A stretch of 64,000 bases of DNA from Streptomyces sp. TSRI0107 (GCF_001905845.1 NZ_LIVZ01000003.1:62001-126000); one strand, 5' to 3'; counted from the stretch's first letter, positions 30,988-40,686 are shown. Translations and numbers: made by a program. The notes: generated from the sequence alone by a model not told the origin.

Positions 30988-32403
30988 ATGGGGCACGGCA
31001 CCGGTGTGGCCAGCGACGAGGTCTTCCGCGTCGAGACCCATGGCATCGACACCATCCCCGACGAGGACCGGCACGGCAGTCCCAAGGACCTCTTCTGGCT
31101 CTGGTTCGGCTCCAACCTGACCTTCACGTACGTCATCAACGGCGCGCTCGCCGTCGCGTTCGGCCTCTCCTTCTGGCAGGCGACGGCCGTCGTGGTCATC
31201 GGCGGCCTGGCCTTCTTCGTCGTCAGCGCCGCGGGCCTGAGCGGCATCCGCACCGGGACCGCGACGCTCGTCATCTCGCGCGCCGCCTTCGGTCACCGGG
31301 GCAATCTTCCGGCCGGAGTCCTCAACTGGATCGTCAGCATCGGCTACACGGTCGTCAACACCGTGGTGGGCACCCTCGCCCTGGAGGCGTTCTTCGCGGA
31401 CGCCGGCTGGCGCGCGCCCGGCGACACGGGGCGTGCCCTCGCCCTCCTGGTCACCCTCGCCCTCACCTTCGTGGTGGCGATGTGGGGCCACGCCACGGTG
31501 CAGGCGGCCGAGCAGTGGCTCGCCTACGGCCTGGCCGCCGGCTTCGGCGCGTTCCTCGTCTTCACCGTCCCCCAGGCCGACTTCGGCGGCACGACCGCGG
31601 CGGGCGCCGCCGGTGTCGCCGGTGTGTCCGCGTGGAGCTGGGCGCTGGTCGTCGCGCTCTCCGGCCCCTTCTCGTACCTTCCGATGCCCGCCGACTACAC
31701 GCGCTACCTCCCCAAGGACACCTCGCTGCGCGCCATCACCTGGAGCGGGGCGTTCGGCGGTTTCATCTCCTCCGTGGCGCTCGGGGTCGGCGGCGTGGCC
31801 GCCGCGACGCGGACGGACATGACCGACGCGGTCGCCGGTGCGCAATCCCTGCTGCCCGGCTGGTTCCAGCCCGTCTTCCTCGCCCTGGTGCTCGGCGGCT
31901 CGGTCACCAACTCGATCATCACGCTCTACTCCTCCAGCCTGAACCTCCAAGTGCTCGGCATTCCCTGGAGCCGCGCCAGGACCATCGTCATCAGCGCGAC
32001 CGTCACGGCCGTCGGCTCGCTCGCCGCGCTCTTCCTCACCGACTTCACCTCCTCCCTGCTGTCCTTCCTGTCGCTGCTGATCATCGTGTTCGCGCCGTGG
32101 AGCGGCGTGTTCCTCGCCGACATGCTGCTGCGCCGCTGCCGCTACGACGCCCACGCCCTGCACGCCGGACGGGCCGGCGCCTACTGGTACCGCGCGGGCT
32201 TCAGCCCGGCCGGTACGGCGGCGCTGCTCACCGGGCTCGTCTTCGCCCTGCTCACCTGCGACTCCGAACTCTGGACGGGCCCGCTCGTCGCCCCGCTCGG
32301 CGGCGCCGACCTCACCGTGCTCGGCTCGGTCGTCGCGGGCCTCGCGTACTGGGCGCTGAGCCGCCGCACCGGCGCCCCCACCCCTGCGACCTCCGCCCAC
32401 TGA
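30988..32403 (+). CDS. NCS1 family purine/cytosine (allantoin/hydantoin-type) permease
   Basis: 471 residues with 12 predicted helices. FWLWFGSNLTFTYVINGALA is the conserved first helix of nucleobase:cation symporters, with ATLVISRAAFGHRGN after helix 2 and PMPADYTRYLPKDTS in the middle loop. NCS1 carriers bring in cytosine, purines, allantoin, hydantoins or related rings. ATG 30988 has GAGAGGGG upstream. The amidohydrolase gene starts 22 bp after its stop, suggesting uptake followed by hydrolysis of one compound, under the divergent TetR. Confidence 0.9.
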   Translation: MGHGTGVASDEVFRVETHGIDTIPDEDRHGSPKDLFWLWFGSNLTFTYVINGALAVAFGLSFWQATAVVVIGGLAFFVVSAAGLSGIRTGTATLVISRAAFGHRGNLPAGVLNWIVSIGYTVVNTVVGTLALEAFFADAGWRAPGDTGRALALLVTLALTFVVAMWGHATVQAAEQWLAYGLAAGFGAFLVFTVPQADFGGTTAAGAAGVAGVSAWSWALVVALSGPFSYLPMPADYTRYLPKDTSLRAITWSGAFGGFISSVALGVGGVAAATRTDMTDAVAGAQSLLPGWFQPVFLALVLGGSVTNSIITLYSSSLNLQVLGIPWSRARTIVISATVTAVGSLAALFLTDFTSSLLSFLSLLIIVFAPWSGVFLADMLLRRCRYDAHALHAGRAGAYWYRAGFSPAGTAALLTGLVFALLTCDSELWTGPLVAPLGGADLTVLGSVVAGLAYWALSRRTGAPTPATSAH

Positions 32404-32425
32404 CACCTCTCAGGAGCACCACCGC

Positions 32426-34090
32426 ATGTCCCCCACCCCCGCCGACCTGGTCCTGCGCGGCGCCCGCGTCCACACCGTCGACCCGCGCCTGCCGCACGCC
32501 GAGGCACTCGCCGTACGCGACGGGCGGATCGTCTGGCTCGGCGCCGACGCGGACGCCGCCGCCTGGACGGGGCCCGGCACCCGCGTGATCGACGCCGCCG
32601 GACGCCTCGTCCTGCCCGGCTTCGTCGACGCGCACAACCACGTACGTCTCGGCTCCGACGACGCCTGCGTGCAGCTCGCGGGCGTCTCCACGCTCGACGG
32701 GATCCACGCGCGCATCCGCGCCTGGGCCGAGGCCCACCCGGACGCCGAGTGGATCGAGGCGGAGGCGTTCGACTACTCGGCCATCCCCGGCGGGCGCATG
32801 CCGCACGCCCGTGACCTCGACCCGGTCACCGGTGAGCGCCCCGCCTTCGTCCTCAGCTACGACGTGCACACCGCGTGGCTCAACACGGCGGCCCTGCGCA
32901 GGCTGGGCGTCGACCGCCACCGTACGGAGCTGCCCTTCGGTGACGCCGAGACCGACCCCGTCACGGGCGAACCCACCGGTTTCGTACGGAACTTCGCCGT
33001 CAAGGGCCTGTCGCGGGACGGCCACCGGGCGCTGCGCGAGCTGGGAGTGCCGTGGGCCTCGCCCGACCGGCAGTACGGGCGTCTGGCCAAGAGCCTCGAC
33101 GACGCCATCCGGTTCGGCATCACCACGGTCGTCGAACCGCAGAACTCCCTCGACGACCTCGCCCTCTTCGAGCGGGCCCGCGCCGAGGGACGGCTGCGCA
33201 GCCGCCTCGTGGCCGCCCTCTTCCACCCGCGCGGCACCAGCGACGCCGACCTGGACGCGTTCGCGGCGGCGGCGCGCCGCTTCGACGACGACCGGCTGCG
33301 CGTGGGGCCGCTGAAGCTGTACATCGACGACGTGGTCGAGCCGCGTACCGCCGCTCTCCTCGAACCGTACGCGGGCTGCGGGTCGCACCGGGGCGAGACG
33401 TTCTACCCGCCGGAGGAGTTCGCCGAGTTGCTGGCCCGGCTCGACGCGCGCGGCTTCCAGTGCTTCGTGCACGCCACCGGCGACCGGGGCATCCGTACGG
33501 CCCTCGACGCGGTCGCGCACGCCCGCGCGGTCAACGGCCCGCGCGACGCCCGCCATCAGGTGGTGCACGTGGAGTGCCTGGACCCGGCGGACGTGCCGCG
33601 CTTCGCCGAGCTGGGGGTGGTGGCCTGCATGCAGCCGCGCCACTGCGCGCCGGAGATCGCCGGTCCCGGGCAGGACTGGGCGGAGAACGTCGGCGCGGAC
33701 CGCTGGCACAAGGCGTGGCCGATGCGCAGCCTGCGCGACGCCGGCGCGGTCCTGGCCTTCTCCAGCGACTGGAACGTCGCGGAGATGGACCCGATGGTGG
33801 GCCTGTACACGGCGGTCACGCGCCGCCCGCTCGACGGGGGACGTGACGGCGAGCCGTGGCGTCCGGAGGAGACGGTGGACATCGAGACCGCCGTGCACGG
33901 CTACACGATGGGTTCCGCGTACGCCAACTTCCTCCAGGACGACCTGGGTTCGCTGACCGTGGGCAAGCTCGCCGACTTCGTCGTACTCTCCCGCGACATC
34001 CTGCGGTGCGATCCTCGGGACATACCCGGAACAGTGGCGGAGACGGTCGTGGTCGACGGCGAGGTGGTCCACACGGCTACCGCCGCCTGA
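32426..34090 (+). CDS. Amidohydrolase, YtcJ-like (amidohydrolase family 3)
   Basis: 554 residues. LVLPGFVDAHNHVRLG holds the first metal-binding H-x-H pair, LKLYIDDVVEPRTAALLEPY the middle strand, CFVHATGDRGIRTALDAV and VVHVECLDPADVPRF the next histidines, and LAFSSDWNVAEMDP the catalytic Asp; LGSLTVGKLADFVVLSRDI is the usual late beta-sandwich return. This is the YtcJ-like metal-dependent hydrolase group, which cleaves C-N bonds, often in rings. AGGAG precedes ATG 32426. Its pairing with the NCS1 permease suggests it acts on the imported heterocycle or amide; the substrate is unknown. Confidence 0.9.
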   Translation: MSPTPADLVLRGARVHTVDPRLPHAEALAVRDGRIVWLGADADAAAWTGPGTRVIDAAGRLVLPGFVDAHNHVRLGSDDACVQLAGVSTLDGIHARIRAWAEAHPDAEWIEAEAFDYSAIPGGRMPHARDLDPVTGERPAFVLSYDVHTAWLNTAALRRLGVDRHRTELPFGDAETDPVTGEPTGFVRNFAVKGLSRDGHRALRELGVPWASPDRQYGRLAKSLDDAIRFGITTVVEPQNSLDDLALFERARAEGRLRSRLVAALFHPRGTSDADLDAFAAAARRFDDDRLRVGPLKLYIDDVVEPRTAALLEPYAGCGSHRGETFYPPEEFAELLARLDARGFQCFVHATGDRGIRTALDAVAHARAVNGPRDARHQVVHVECLDPADVPRFAELGVVACMQPRHCAPEIAGPGQDWAENVGADRWHKAWPMRSLRDAGAVLAFSSDWNVAEMDPMVGLYTAVTRRPLDGGRDGEPWRPEETVDIETAVHGYTMGSAYANFLQDDLGSLTVGKLADFVVLSRDILRCDPRDIPGTVAETVVVDGEVVHTATAA

Positions 34091-34214
34091 TTCCTCGCCG
34101 GTCCGCCGCCACACCCGCGGCGGCGAAGGAGCGGTGCCGTCCTCCCCGAGGCGGACGACGCGGCCACGGCCCGGTCGGCGGCGGGCGCGGGGCGGCATGG
34201 ATCATTTTGGCTGG

Positions 34215-34238
34215 GCCCGCGCCGCTTCCGGCGCGGGC
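34215..34238 (+). terminator. Terminator of the permease/amidohydrolase operon
   Basis: GCCCGCGCCG-CTTC-CGGCGCGGGC, a perfect 10-bp stem followed by AGGCTTCTTC. It lies between the amidohydrolase and the repeat-protein gene. Confidence 0.75.
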
Positions 34239-34265
34239 AGGCTTCTTCATCTCACGGGGGATTCC

Positions 34266-35783
34266 ATGACCGCACGTGACGCGGTGCCGGGGCTGGCCGC
34301 CAACCCGTCCGCGCCCGCCGACGTTCTTCTCCGTATCGTGCCGTCCGAGCACGACTGGGACATCGTGACCCGTCTCGTCTGGCGCAGGTCACTGCCGGCC
34401 GAGGTCGGTGACGCGCTGGTCACCCACCCCGACCGCCGGGTGCGCTCCGCGCTGGCCGAGAGCTGGCACGCCGACCCGGAGCTGCGGGCCAGGCTCCTGG
34501 ACGGCCCGGACTCGGACGCCATCCTCGTCGCCTGCGGTCCGCTCCCCTACCGTGCGACGGTCGCTCCCCTGCCGGACCGTGCGTACGAGCGGCTGCTGAG
34601 CCACGAGCGGCCGCTGGTCCGGCACGAGACGGTCATGTCCGCCCACGTCCCGGTCCACGTCCTGGTGCCGCTGGCCACCCACGAGGACCCGGTGTTCCGG
34701 CTGGCCGCGTGCCGCCGCGTGTGGTCCGAACTCCCCGACGAGGTGCGCGCCGCGCTCCTCGACGACCCGGACCGCAGGATCCGCCAGACCGCGGCGGTGC
34801 ACGTGGCGCACGAGGACGCCGAGCGCACCGCCTGGCTCGTCGAGACGCTCACGGACCAGTGGCAGCTCGAGGACGTGCTGGAAACCGGCCTGCTCACCCG
34901 GGAGCTGGCCGAACGCCTGATGGCCGACGGAAGGCACCTGGCCCGCCTCGCGCTCAATCCGACGTTCCCCGCGGACCTCGCGGCCCGCCTGGCAGGCCAT
35001 GAGGATCCGCAGGTGCGGCTCGCGGTGTCCGCCCGACCCGAGCTGACGGAGGACCAACGCGCCGCGATCGACTGGACGGTGACGCCCGAGGACCGGCTGG
35101 ACGTCCTGAAGTGGGTGTGGCGCTCGCGCGGCGACGAGGCCGTGCTGCGCCGCTGCGCGCACTCGGCGCACACCTGGCTGCGGCGCTCCGCCGCGCTCTG
35201 TGAGGAACTGCCCGAGGACTGCGTGCGGCTCCTGGCCGACGACGAGGACTTCGCCGTACGACTGCTGCTCGCCGAGTGGCATCCGAAGGCGCCACCGGAG
35301 CTGCTGTACGACCTGTACCTGCACGGCACACACCGTGCCGTCGGCATGCTCGTCACCCGGCCCGGGTTCCCGTCGGCCGGGCTGGCGGCGCGCTGCGCCG
35401 ACGCGGAGGATCCGAGGGAGCGCGCCCTCGCCCTGCGCGATCCGGACGCCTCGCCGTCCCTGGTCGAGCGGCTCAGCCGGGACGCGGACGCAAGCGTGCG
35501 CGGGGCGGCGGCCCACGATCCCAGGCTGCCGGTTCCCAGACTGATCGACCTGCTCGACGACCCGGAGGTGGGCCAGGCGGCTGCGGCCAACCCTTCGCTG
35601 CCCGTGGAACAGATGCGGGCCCTGCTCGACCGGGCGGGAGTGCCGGAGCTCGACCGGCCGGTGACACCGGTCCGGGCACGGCGGCGTGCGGCGCTGTACA
35701 GGCGGCGGCCGTCATGGGTGACGTACAGCGCGGGCCGACTGCCGGACGACCACCGCTGTGTGCGGGGTCGTTGCTGTGACTGA
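34266..35783 (+). CDS. Leucine-rich-repeat-variant / HEAT-like repeat protein
   Basis: 505 residues built almost wholly of about 23-residue helical repeats: LAANPSAPADVLLRI, LVTHPDRRVRSALAES, LATHEDPVFRLAACRR, LDDPDRRIRQTAAVHVA, LAGHEDPQVRLAVSAR, LADDEDFAVRLLLAEW, LSRDADASVRGAAAHDP and so on. The D-x-x-V/I-R-x-x-x-A core is shared by LRV and HEAT-like scaffolds. No enzymatic domain is visible, so a protein-binding role in the cytoplasm is likely. ATG 34266 has GGGGGA upstream; the open frame before it is non-family. It converges on the GAPDH gene. Confidence 0.8.
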   Translation: MTARDAVPGLAANPSAPADVLLRIVPSEHDWDIVTRLVWRRSLPAEVGDALVTHPDRRVRSALAESWHADPELRARLLDGPDSDAILVACGPLPYRATVAPLPDRAYERLLSHERPLVRHETVMSAHVPVHVLVPLATHEDPVFRLAACRRVWSELPDEVRAALLDDPDRRIRQTAAVHVAHEDAERTAWLVETLTDQWQLEDVLETGLLTRELAERLMADGRHLARLALNPTFPADLAARLAGHEDPQVRLAVSARPELTEDQRAAIDWTVTPEDRLDVLKWVWRSRGDEAVLRRCAHSAHTWLRRSAALCEELPEDCVRLLADDEDFAVRLLLAEWHPKAPPELLYDLYLHGTHRAVGMLVTRPGFPSAGLAARCADAEDPRERALALRDPDASPSLVERLSRDADASVRGAAAHDPRLPVPRLIDLLDDPEVGQAAAANPSLPVEQMRALLDRAGVPELDRPVTPVRARRRAALYRRRPSWVTYSAGRLPDDHRCVRGRCCD

Positions 35784-35836
35784 GCACTCTGGCTGGCCGG
35801 CCCGGCTCTGGTCGACCAGAGCGCTCGGTCACAGCA
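35772..35836. terminator. Nested palindrome between convergent genes
   Basis: Outer arms TGCTGTGACTGAGC (35772-35785) and GCTCGGTCACAGCA (35823-35836) match at 13 of 14 positions; inside is the perfect 18-bp palindrome at 35805-35822 (GCTCTGGTC and complement). It should stop transcription from both sides and overlaps the last codons of the repeat protein. Confidence 0.7.
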
Positions 35837-35886
35837 GGTGCCGGCCGGCAGGGCCGCCGGAGGCGGAGGGAGCGCCCGGCGTCCGG

Positions 35887-36888
35887 TCAGCGGGAGGCGG
35901 CGAGCAGCTCGAGCGTGTCGATCACGCGGTTCGAGAAGCCCCACTCGTTGTCGTACCACGCGACCACCTTGACGTGGCGGCCGTCGACGCGGGTGAGGGC
36001 CGAGTCGAAGATCGACGAGGCGGGATTGCCCACGATGTCGGACGACACGAGCGGGTCCTCCGAGTACTCGAGGATGCCGGCGAGCGGCCCTTCCGCCGCG
36101 GTGCGGTACGCCGCCAGCACGTCGTCGCGCGTCACATCGCGGGCGACCGTCGTGTTGAGTTCGACGATCGAGCCCACCGGGATCGGTACGCGGATCGAGT
36201 CGCCCGACAGCTTGCCGTCGAGGTTGGGCAGCACCAGGCCGATCGCCTTGGCGGCGCCGGTCGTGGTCGGCACGATGTTGACGCCGGCGGCCCGGGCGCG
36301 GCGGGCATCGCGGTGCGGGCCGTCCTGCAGGTTCTGCTCCTGCGTGTAGGCGTGCACCGTCGTCATGAACCCGTGCTCGATGCCGGCGAGTTCGTCGAGG
36401 ACCGCGGCCAGCGGCGCGAGCGCGTTGGTGGTGCAGGAGGCGTTCGAGACGATCGTGTGCAGGTCCGCGTCGTAGGCATCGGTGTTGACCCCGAACGCGA
36501 GCGTGACGTCGGCGCCGTCCGACGGCGCGCTGACGAGGACCTTCTTCGCGCCCGCGTCGAGGTGGGCGCGGGCGGCCTTGGCCGAGGTGAAGCGGCCGGT
36601 GGCCTCCAGGACGATGTCGACGCCGAGCTCGGCCCACGGCAGCTGCGACGGTTCCCGCTCTGCCAGCACCCTGATCCGACGTCCGTCGACCACGAGGGCG
36701 TCCCCGTCGGCGGTCACCGGGCGCCCGAGCCGGCCGGCCGTGCTGTCGTAGGCGAGCAGCCGGGCGAGAGTGGCGGGCTCCGTCAGGTCGTTGACGGCGA
36801 CGATCTCCAGAGCGCTGTCGCGCTCCAGCAGTGCGCGCAGCACATTGCGTCCGATGCGGCCGAATCCGTTGATGGCGATGCGAGTCAT
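35887..36888 (-). CDS. gap: Glyceraldehyde-3-phosphate dehydrogenase
   Basis: 333 residues, normal length. The NAD-binding start TRIAINGFGRIGRNVLRAL, the catalytic Cys152 in SNASCTTN, TTVHAYT, the substrate loops IVPTTTGAAKAIG and RVPIPVGSIVELN, and the final WYDNEWGFSNRVIDTLELL are all present. It oxidises and phosphorylates glyceraldehyde 3-phosphate in glycolysis. Streptomyces usually carries a main gap gene elsewhere together with pgk and tpi; this one stands alone beside a GlxA-like regulator, so it is probably an accessory copy. Confidence 0.9.
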   Translation of the reverse strand: MTRIAINGFGRIGRNVLRALLERDSALEIVAVNDLTEPATLARLLAYDSTAGRLGRPVTADGDALVVDGRRIRVLAEREPSQLPWAELGVDIVLEATGRFTSAKAARAHLDAGAKKVLVSAPSDGADVTLAFGVNTDAYDADLHTIVSNASCTTNALAPLAAVLDELAGIEHGFMTTVHAYTQEQNLQDGPHRDARRARAAGVNIVPTTTGAAKAIGLVLPNLDGKLSGDSIRVPIPVGSIVELNTTVARDVTRDDVLAAYRTAAEGPLAGILEYSEDPLVSSDIVGNPASSIFDSALTRVDGRHVKVVAWYDNEWGFSNRVIDTLELLAASR

Positions 36889-36995
36889 GAGTGATGTCCC
36901 TTCCCTTCGCCACCAGGCTCGCCCGCGGCTCGCGCCGCTGACAGTGGCGGGATCGCCACGGTTCGAAAGGATCTCGCCACGCGGTGCCGGGCGGG

Positions 36996-37955
36996 TCACT
37001 CGCCCCGGGTGAAGGTGCGCCGGTACTCGCTCGGTGTGGTGCCGAGGATGCGCTGGAAGTGCAGGCGGAGGTTCGCGCCGGTGCCGAGTCCGACGTCGGC
37101 GGCGATCTGTTCGACGCTTCGCTGCGAGCGCTCGAGCAGTTCGCGGGCCAGGTCGATGCGGGCGCGCATCACCCACTGCATCGGCGTGTAGCCGGTCTCC
37201 TCGACGAAGCGCCGGGAGAAAGTGCGCGGCGAGACCCCGGCCTGCCGCGCCAGGATGTCGAGGGTGAGGGGCTCGTCGAGCCGGTGCAGCGCCCACTCGC
37301 GGGTGGCGGTGAACCGCTCGCCGAGCGGCTCGGGCACGCTGCGCGGCACGTACTGGGCCTGCCCGCCGCTGCGGTAGGGGGCGGCGACCAGGCGCCGGGC
37401 CGCGTGGTTGGACGCGGCCACTCCGAGGTCGCCGCGCAGGATGTGCAGGCACAGGTCGATGCCGGAGGCGGCACCGGCCGAGGTGAGCACGCTGCCCTCG
37501 TCGACGAACAGCACGTTCTCGTCGACCTGGACACGTGGATGCTTGGCCATGAGCGCCCGCGTGTAATGCCAGTGCGTCGTGGCACGCCTGCCGTCGAGCA
37601 GGCCTGTGGCGGCGAGCGCGAAAGCGCCCGTCGAGATGGCGGCGAGCCGCGCGCCCCGGTCGTGGGCGGCGATCAGCGCGTCGACGACGGCCTGCGGCGG
37701 GTCGTCGCGGTCCGGGAACCGGTAGCCGGGGACGAAGACGATGTCGGCCCACTCAAGGGCGTCGAGGCCGTGAGCGACGTGGTACGCGAGACCGTCGCCG
37801 CCCGTCACGAGCCCGGGCGTCGCCCCGCACACCCGCACCTCGTACGGCATGCTCGCGCGGGTCGTGAACACCTGCGCGGGAATGCCGACATCGAGCGGCT
37901 TCGCCCCCTCCAGCACGAGGACGGCGACGCGGTGCAGGCGACGGGAGGCTGGCAT
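36996..37955 (-). CDS. GlxA-like AraC regulator with DJ-1/PfpI domain
   Basis: 319 residues. An N-terminal DJ-1/PfpI (GATase1-like) domain (about 8-175) contains AAISTGAFALAATGLLDGRRATTHW, with Ser where many members have Cys; a C-terminal AraC helix-turn-helix pair (about 215-310) contains LARQAGVSPRTFSRRFVEETG and IAADVGLGTGANLRLHF-like sequence. Such proteins bind DNA and are thought to sense a ligand with the first domain. It lies 107 bp upstream of gap on the same strand and may control it; no clear operator was identified. Confidence 0.9.
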   Translation of the reverse strand: MPASRRLHRVAVLVLEGAKPLDVGIPAQVFTTRASMPYEVRVCGATPGLVTGGDGLAYHVAHGLDALEWADIVFVPGYRFPDRDDPPQAVVDALIAAHDRGARLAAISTGAFALAATGLLDGRRATTHWHYTRALMAKHPRVQVDENVLFVDEGSVLTSAGAASGIDLCLHILRGDLGVAASNHAARRLVAAPYRSGGQAQYVPRSVPEPLGERFTATREWALHRLDEPLTLDILARQAGVSPRTFSRRFVEETGYTPMQWVMRARIDLARELLERSQRSVEQIAADVGLGTGANLRLHFQRILGTTPSEYRRTFTRGE

Positions 37956-38070
37956 GGCAAGAGGTTACGTGGCGTGTGACTGCCAGACGCCCTAGCGAGA
38001 CGCCCACTGCGCGGACTGGGCGGACGACATACCGGCCGGGTGGTCTTCCGCCGGGTCGCGGTCCACTGTC

Positions 38071-38119
38071 CGTCCCGCCGATCGCCGCGTCCCGCCGATC
38101 GCCGCGTCCGGCCGATCAG
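38071..38119 (+). repeat. 17-bp tandem repeat, 2.9 copies
   Basis: CGTCCCGCCGATCGCCG at 38071-38087 and 38088-38104, then a partial, slightly changed third copy. It lies in the 317-bp spacer 37956-38272, in which no gene is seen. Confidence 0.7.
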
Positions 38120-38272
38120 ACTCCCATCCGGGTTCAGGCGCCGGAGAAGAGATCGCTCACTGCGATGACTTTGCTGCCGAGCATGAGTCTCCTACGGGAA
38201 CGCCCCTGCCGGACGTCAACCATTCGGGCCGGGGCAGCGCAGATCACGATCCTTGACAGGAGTCCAGCCCAT

Positions 38273-38900
38273 ATGACCGACCCGGCACTGACAGCGGACC
38301 GCAATCGCGAGACCGGGATCTGGCCCTTGATCCGCGCCGAGCGAGCGGCGCTGGCGGCTGATCTCGCAGGTCTGACGGACGAGCAGTGGTCAACGCCGTC
38401 GCTCTGCTCCGGTTTGACGGTGCGTGAGGTGCTGGCGCACCTCACCGCGGGTCCGCTGCCGGTTCGATTTCGACAAGCAGGTGGCCATACGGCTGGCCGA
38501 GCAGCTAGGCGCGACCCCGGGCGAGACCCTTGAACGCTTCCGGCGCATCGTCCCGAGCACGACCAAGCCTCCCTTGCCGGCGATCGCCATGCTGGGCGAG
38601 ACGATCGTGCACGGAGAAGACATCCGGCGCCCGCTGGGCATCCGCCGCGACTATCCCATCGGGGTCGTCACGGAGACGGCCCAGTACTACCAAGGATCAG
38701 ATCTCGTGGTCGTTGCCAAGGGACGGATCGGTGGCCTGAGACTCGTAGCGGATGACGGCCCGTTCACGACCGGTTCCGGGCTTCTCGTGTCCGGCCGCAC
38801 CTTGGTCCTGGTGATGGCCATGACTGGGCGCGCGACGTACTGCGACGACCTCGAAGGCGACGGTGTGGAACTCCTCCGCAGCCGCTGCGGGACCACGTGA
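38273..38900 (+). pseudogene. Maleylpyruvate isomerase/DinB-like (TIGR03083) protein, disrupted
   Basis: The first part from ATG 38273 (LIRAERAALAADLAGLTDEQW, then CSGLTVREVLAHLTAG) is the metal-binding four-helix start of the TIGR03083 family. The second part, one frame over, continues FDFDKQVAIRLAEQLGATP, then AIAMLGETIVHGEDIRRPLGI and a C-terminal domain ending at TGA 38900. The junction at about 38450-38470 lacks the residues that normally link the two and changes frame. A small deletion has therefore broken the gene; the downstream part alone keeps 150 open codons. Confidence 0.7.
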
Positions 38901-39122
38901 CAAGCCACTCCGCTGGTTCCGGATCTGGCGGTTGCACGGCATAGGTGTGCTTTCTCCTCATCGGGCACGCGAGCGCCGTAGGGCCGCTCCGACTGTTGCC
39001 GGCAGCGCAGCAGGCCGAGCACCCGTACGCCTTCACATTTTCATCACCCTTCTGCCACCCAACAATCACCGATTCGGTATGCTCCGGGACGCTCCATCAG
39101 CATCATCGAGGGGGGAATCCTC

Positions 39123-39629
39123 ATGCGCACCCGTAGCACCCTGACCGCCGCGGCGATATCCGCGGCCGTCACCGCGGCACTCGGCATCGTCACGGCAGCC
39201 CCGGCGCAGGCCGCCGAGTACTCCTCGGCCCTGAAGGTCAAGGGCATCCAGTACGACGCGCCGGGCCGGGACGACAACCGGTGCAGCGGCGGCAACACCA
39301 AGAACGAGTACCTGACGATCAAGAATTACTCGCGCACCACGACCGTGAACCTCAAGGGGTACGTGGTCAGGGACGACGCCGGAAACAGGTTCACGTTCAC
39401 GGCCAGCCACAGCCTGCAGCCCGGCGACCAGGTGAGCCTCCGCGGCGGCCGGGGCACCGACTCCGACGCGAACAACGTCGTCTACCGGCAGAACTGCAAC
39501 TTCATGTGGAACAACGACAAGGACACCATCTACCTGTACAAGCCCTCCGGCTCCCGCGCCGACGTCCACTCCTACACCAAGCGCGACAATGACCGCGACG
39601 GGAACGGCTACATCACCTACCACGGCTGA
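39123..39629 (+). CDS. Secreted lamin-tail-domain (LTD) protein
   Basis: 168 residues. A Sec signal peptide (MRTRSTLTAAAISAAVTAAL, cleavage after AQA near residue 31) precedes one lamin tail domain: NEYLTIKNYSRTTTVNLKGY, VVRDDAGNRFTF, LQPGDQVSLRGGRGTD and a late WNNDKDTIYLYKPSG strand. Single-LTD secreted proteins are common in Streptomyces; the role outside the cell is unknown. GAGGGGGG precedes the ATG. No neighbour appears linked. Confidence 0.85.
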   Translation: MRTRSTLTAAAISAAVTAALGIVTAAPAQAAEYSSALKVKGIQYDAPGRDDNRCSGGNTKNEYLTIKNYSRTTTVNLKGYVVRDDAGNRFTFTASHSLQPGDQVSLRGGRGTDSDANNVVYRQNCNFMWNNDKDTIYLYKPSGSRADVHSYTKRDNDRDGNGYITYHG

Positions 39630-39735
39630 CCGGCGGCAACGTCGCTGAACGAATCAGACGCCCGGCTGCCGCACCGCCGCTCCCACGCGAGGGGAGACGC
39701 GCGCCGCGCCTGCCGGGCGCTGTCGGTCGTCGACG

Positions 39736-39795
39736 ATGACCCGAGTCCCATGAATCCGGGTGTCGGCGCTGACGGCGTGGCGCCACTCGGGTCAT
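39736..39795. other. 11-bp inverted repeat in intergenic DNA
   Basis: ATGACCCGAGT (39736-39746) and ACTCGGGTCAT (39785-39795) are exact complements 38 bp apart, between the LTD gene and the PPOX gene. A weak terminator is possible. Confidence 0.35.
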
Positions 39796-39907
39796 TCCAC
39801 AGACCCGCCTTGGAAGATGGGCAGCAAGCATCATTTGATCACGGATGCGACGCACGCCCTGGCGGCGCCCCGATGTCCCGGTCGCCGAAGGCCGGCTCAG
39901 TCCGAGT

Positions 39908-40573
39908 TCACTCGTAACGCAGACGCAGTGACTCCCGTTCGGCCTCCTCGATCTGGTCGATGGTCAGGCCGGGCAGATTCAGCTGGGCCAGCGTGACCTC
40001 GGCGCTGGTCGGCTGGTCTTCGGCGGGCACCCACTGCTCCGGTTGCCAGGCGTTGGCGCGCATCAGCGACTTCGGGCAGTGCGGGTAGACCTGCTCGATA
40101 TGCACCACGATCGCTGTGACCGGCGGTTTGCCGACAGGCGTGAGTTGGGCGAGCAGCTCCGGGCGGGCCGAGACGCAGGCGCGGCCGTTGACGCGCAGCG
40201 TGGTCGGCCGGCCGGGGATGAGGAAGAGCAGGCCGACGCGTCCGGTCTGCAGCACGTTGTGCATGGTGTCGAGCCGCTTGTTGCCGGTCGCGTCGGGGAT
40301 CGCCAACGTCCGCTCGTCCAGCACCGAGACGAACCCTGCCGGGCCGCCACGCGGCGTCACATCCGCCCGGCCCTCGCCATCCGCACTGCCGATGAACACC
40401 AGCGAGGAACAGCCGATCAGCGCCCGGGTCTCCTCGGTGAGGCAGTTGATCTCCTTGCGGAGCGCGTTCGGGTTCGGTTCCGGGTAGAGCTCGCGCAGTT
40501 GGTCCGGGCTGGTGAGGGCGTCCGCCTGGAGGGATTCGAACAATGTGCCGGCGACTCCAGTGTCGATCATCAT
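39908..40573 (-). CDS. Pyridoxamine 5'-phosphate oxidase-like flavoprotein (MSMEG_1061 type)
   Basis: 221 residues from ATG 40573. The split-barrel FMN fold is shown by SSLVFIGSADGEGRADVTPRGG, VLDERTLAIPDATGNKRLDTMHN, VGLLFLIPGRPTTLRVNGRA and the late VHIEQVYPHCPKSLMRANAW motif that marks the MSMEG_1061 group of PPOX-type proteins. It probably binds FMN or F420 and reduces an unknown substrate. An in-frame TTG at 40594 could add seven residues; ATG 40573 is preferred because AGGG lies about eight bases upstream. Confidence 0.85.
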   Translation of the reverse strand: MMIDTGVAGTLFESLQADALTSPDQLRELYPEPNPNALRKEINCLTEETRALIGCSSLVFIGSADGEGRADVTPRGGPAGFVSVLDERTLAIPDATGNKRLDTMHNVLQTGRVGLLFLIPGRPTTLRVNGRACVSARPELLAQLTPVGKPPVTAIVVHIEQVYPHCPKSLMRANAWQPEQWVPAEDQPTSAEVTLAQLNLPGLTIDQIEEAERESLRLRYE

Positions 40574-40686
40574 ACGGACGACCCTAGAAGACAACCGAGG
40601 AGGCGGTACGCGGGTCAGCGCGGAATCTCGCCGGCGTTGGACCGGCCAGGGGTGACGAGTACTCAGCCCAGTTGCCGTCTGACCGG

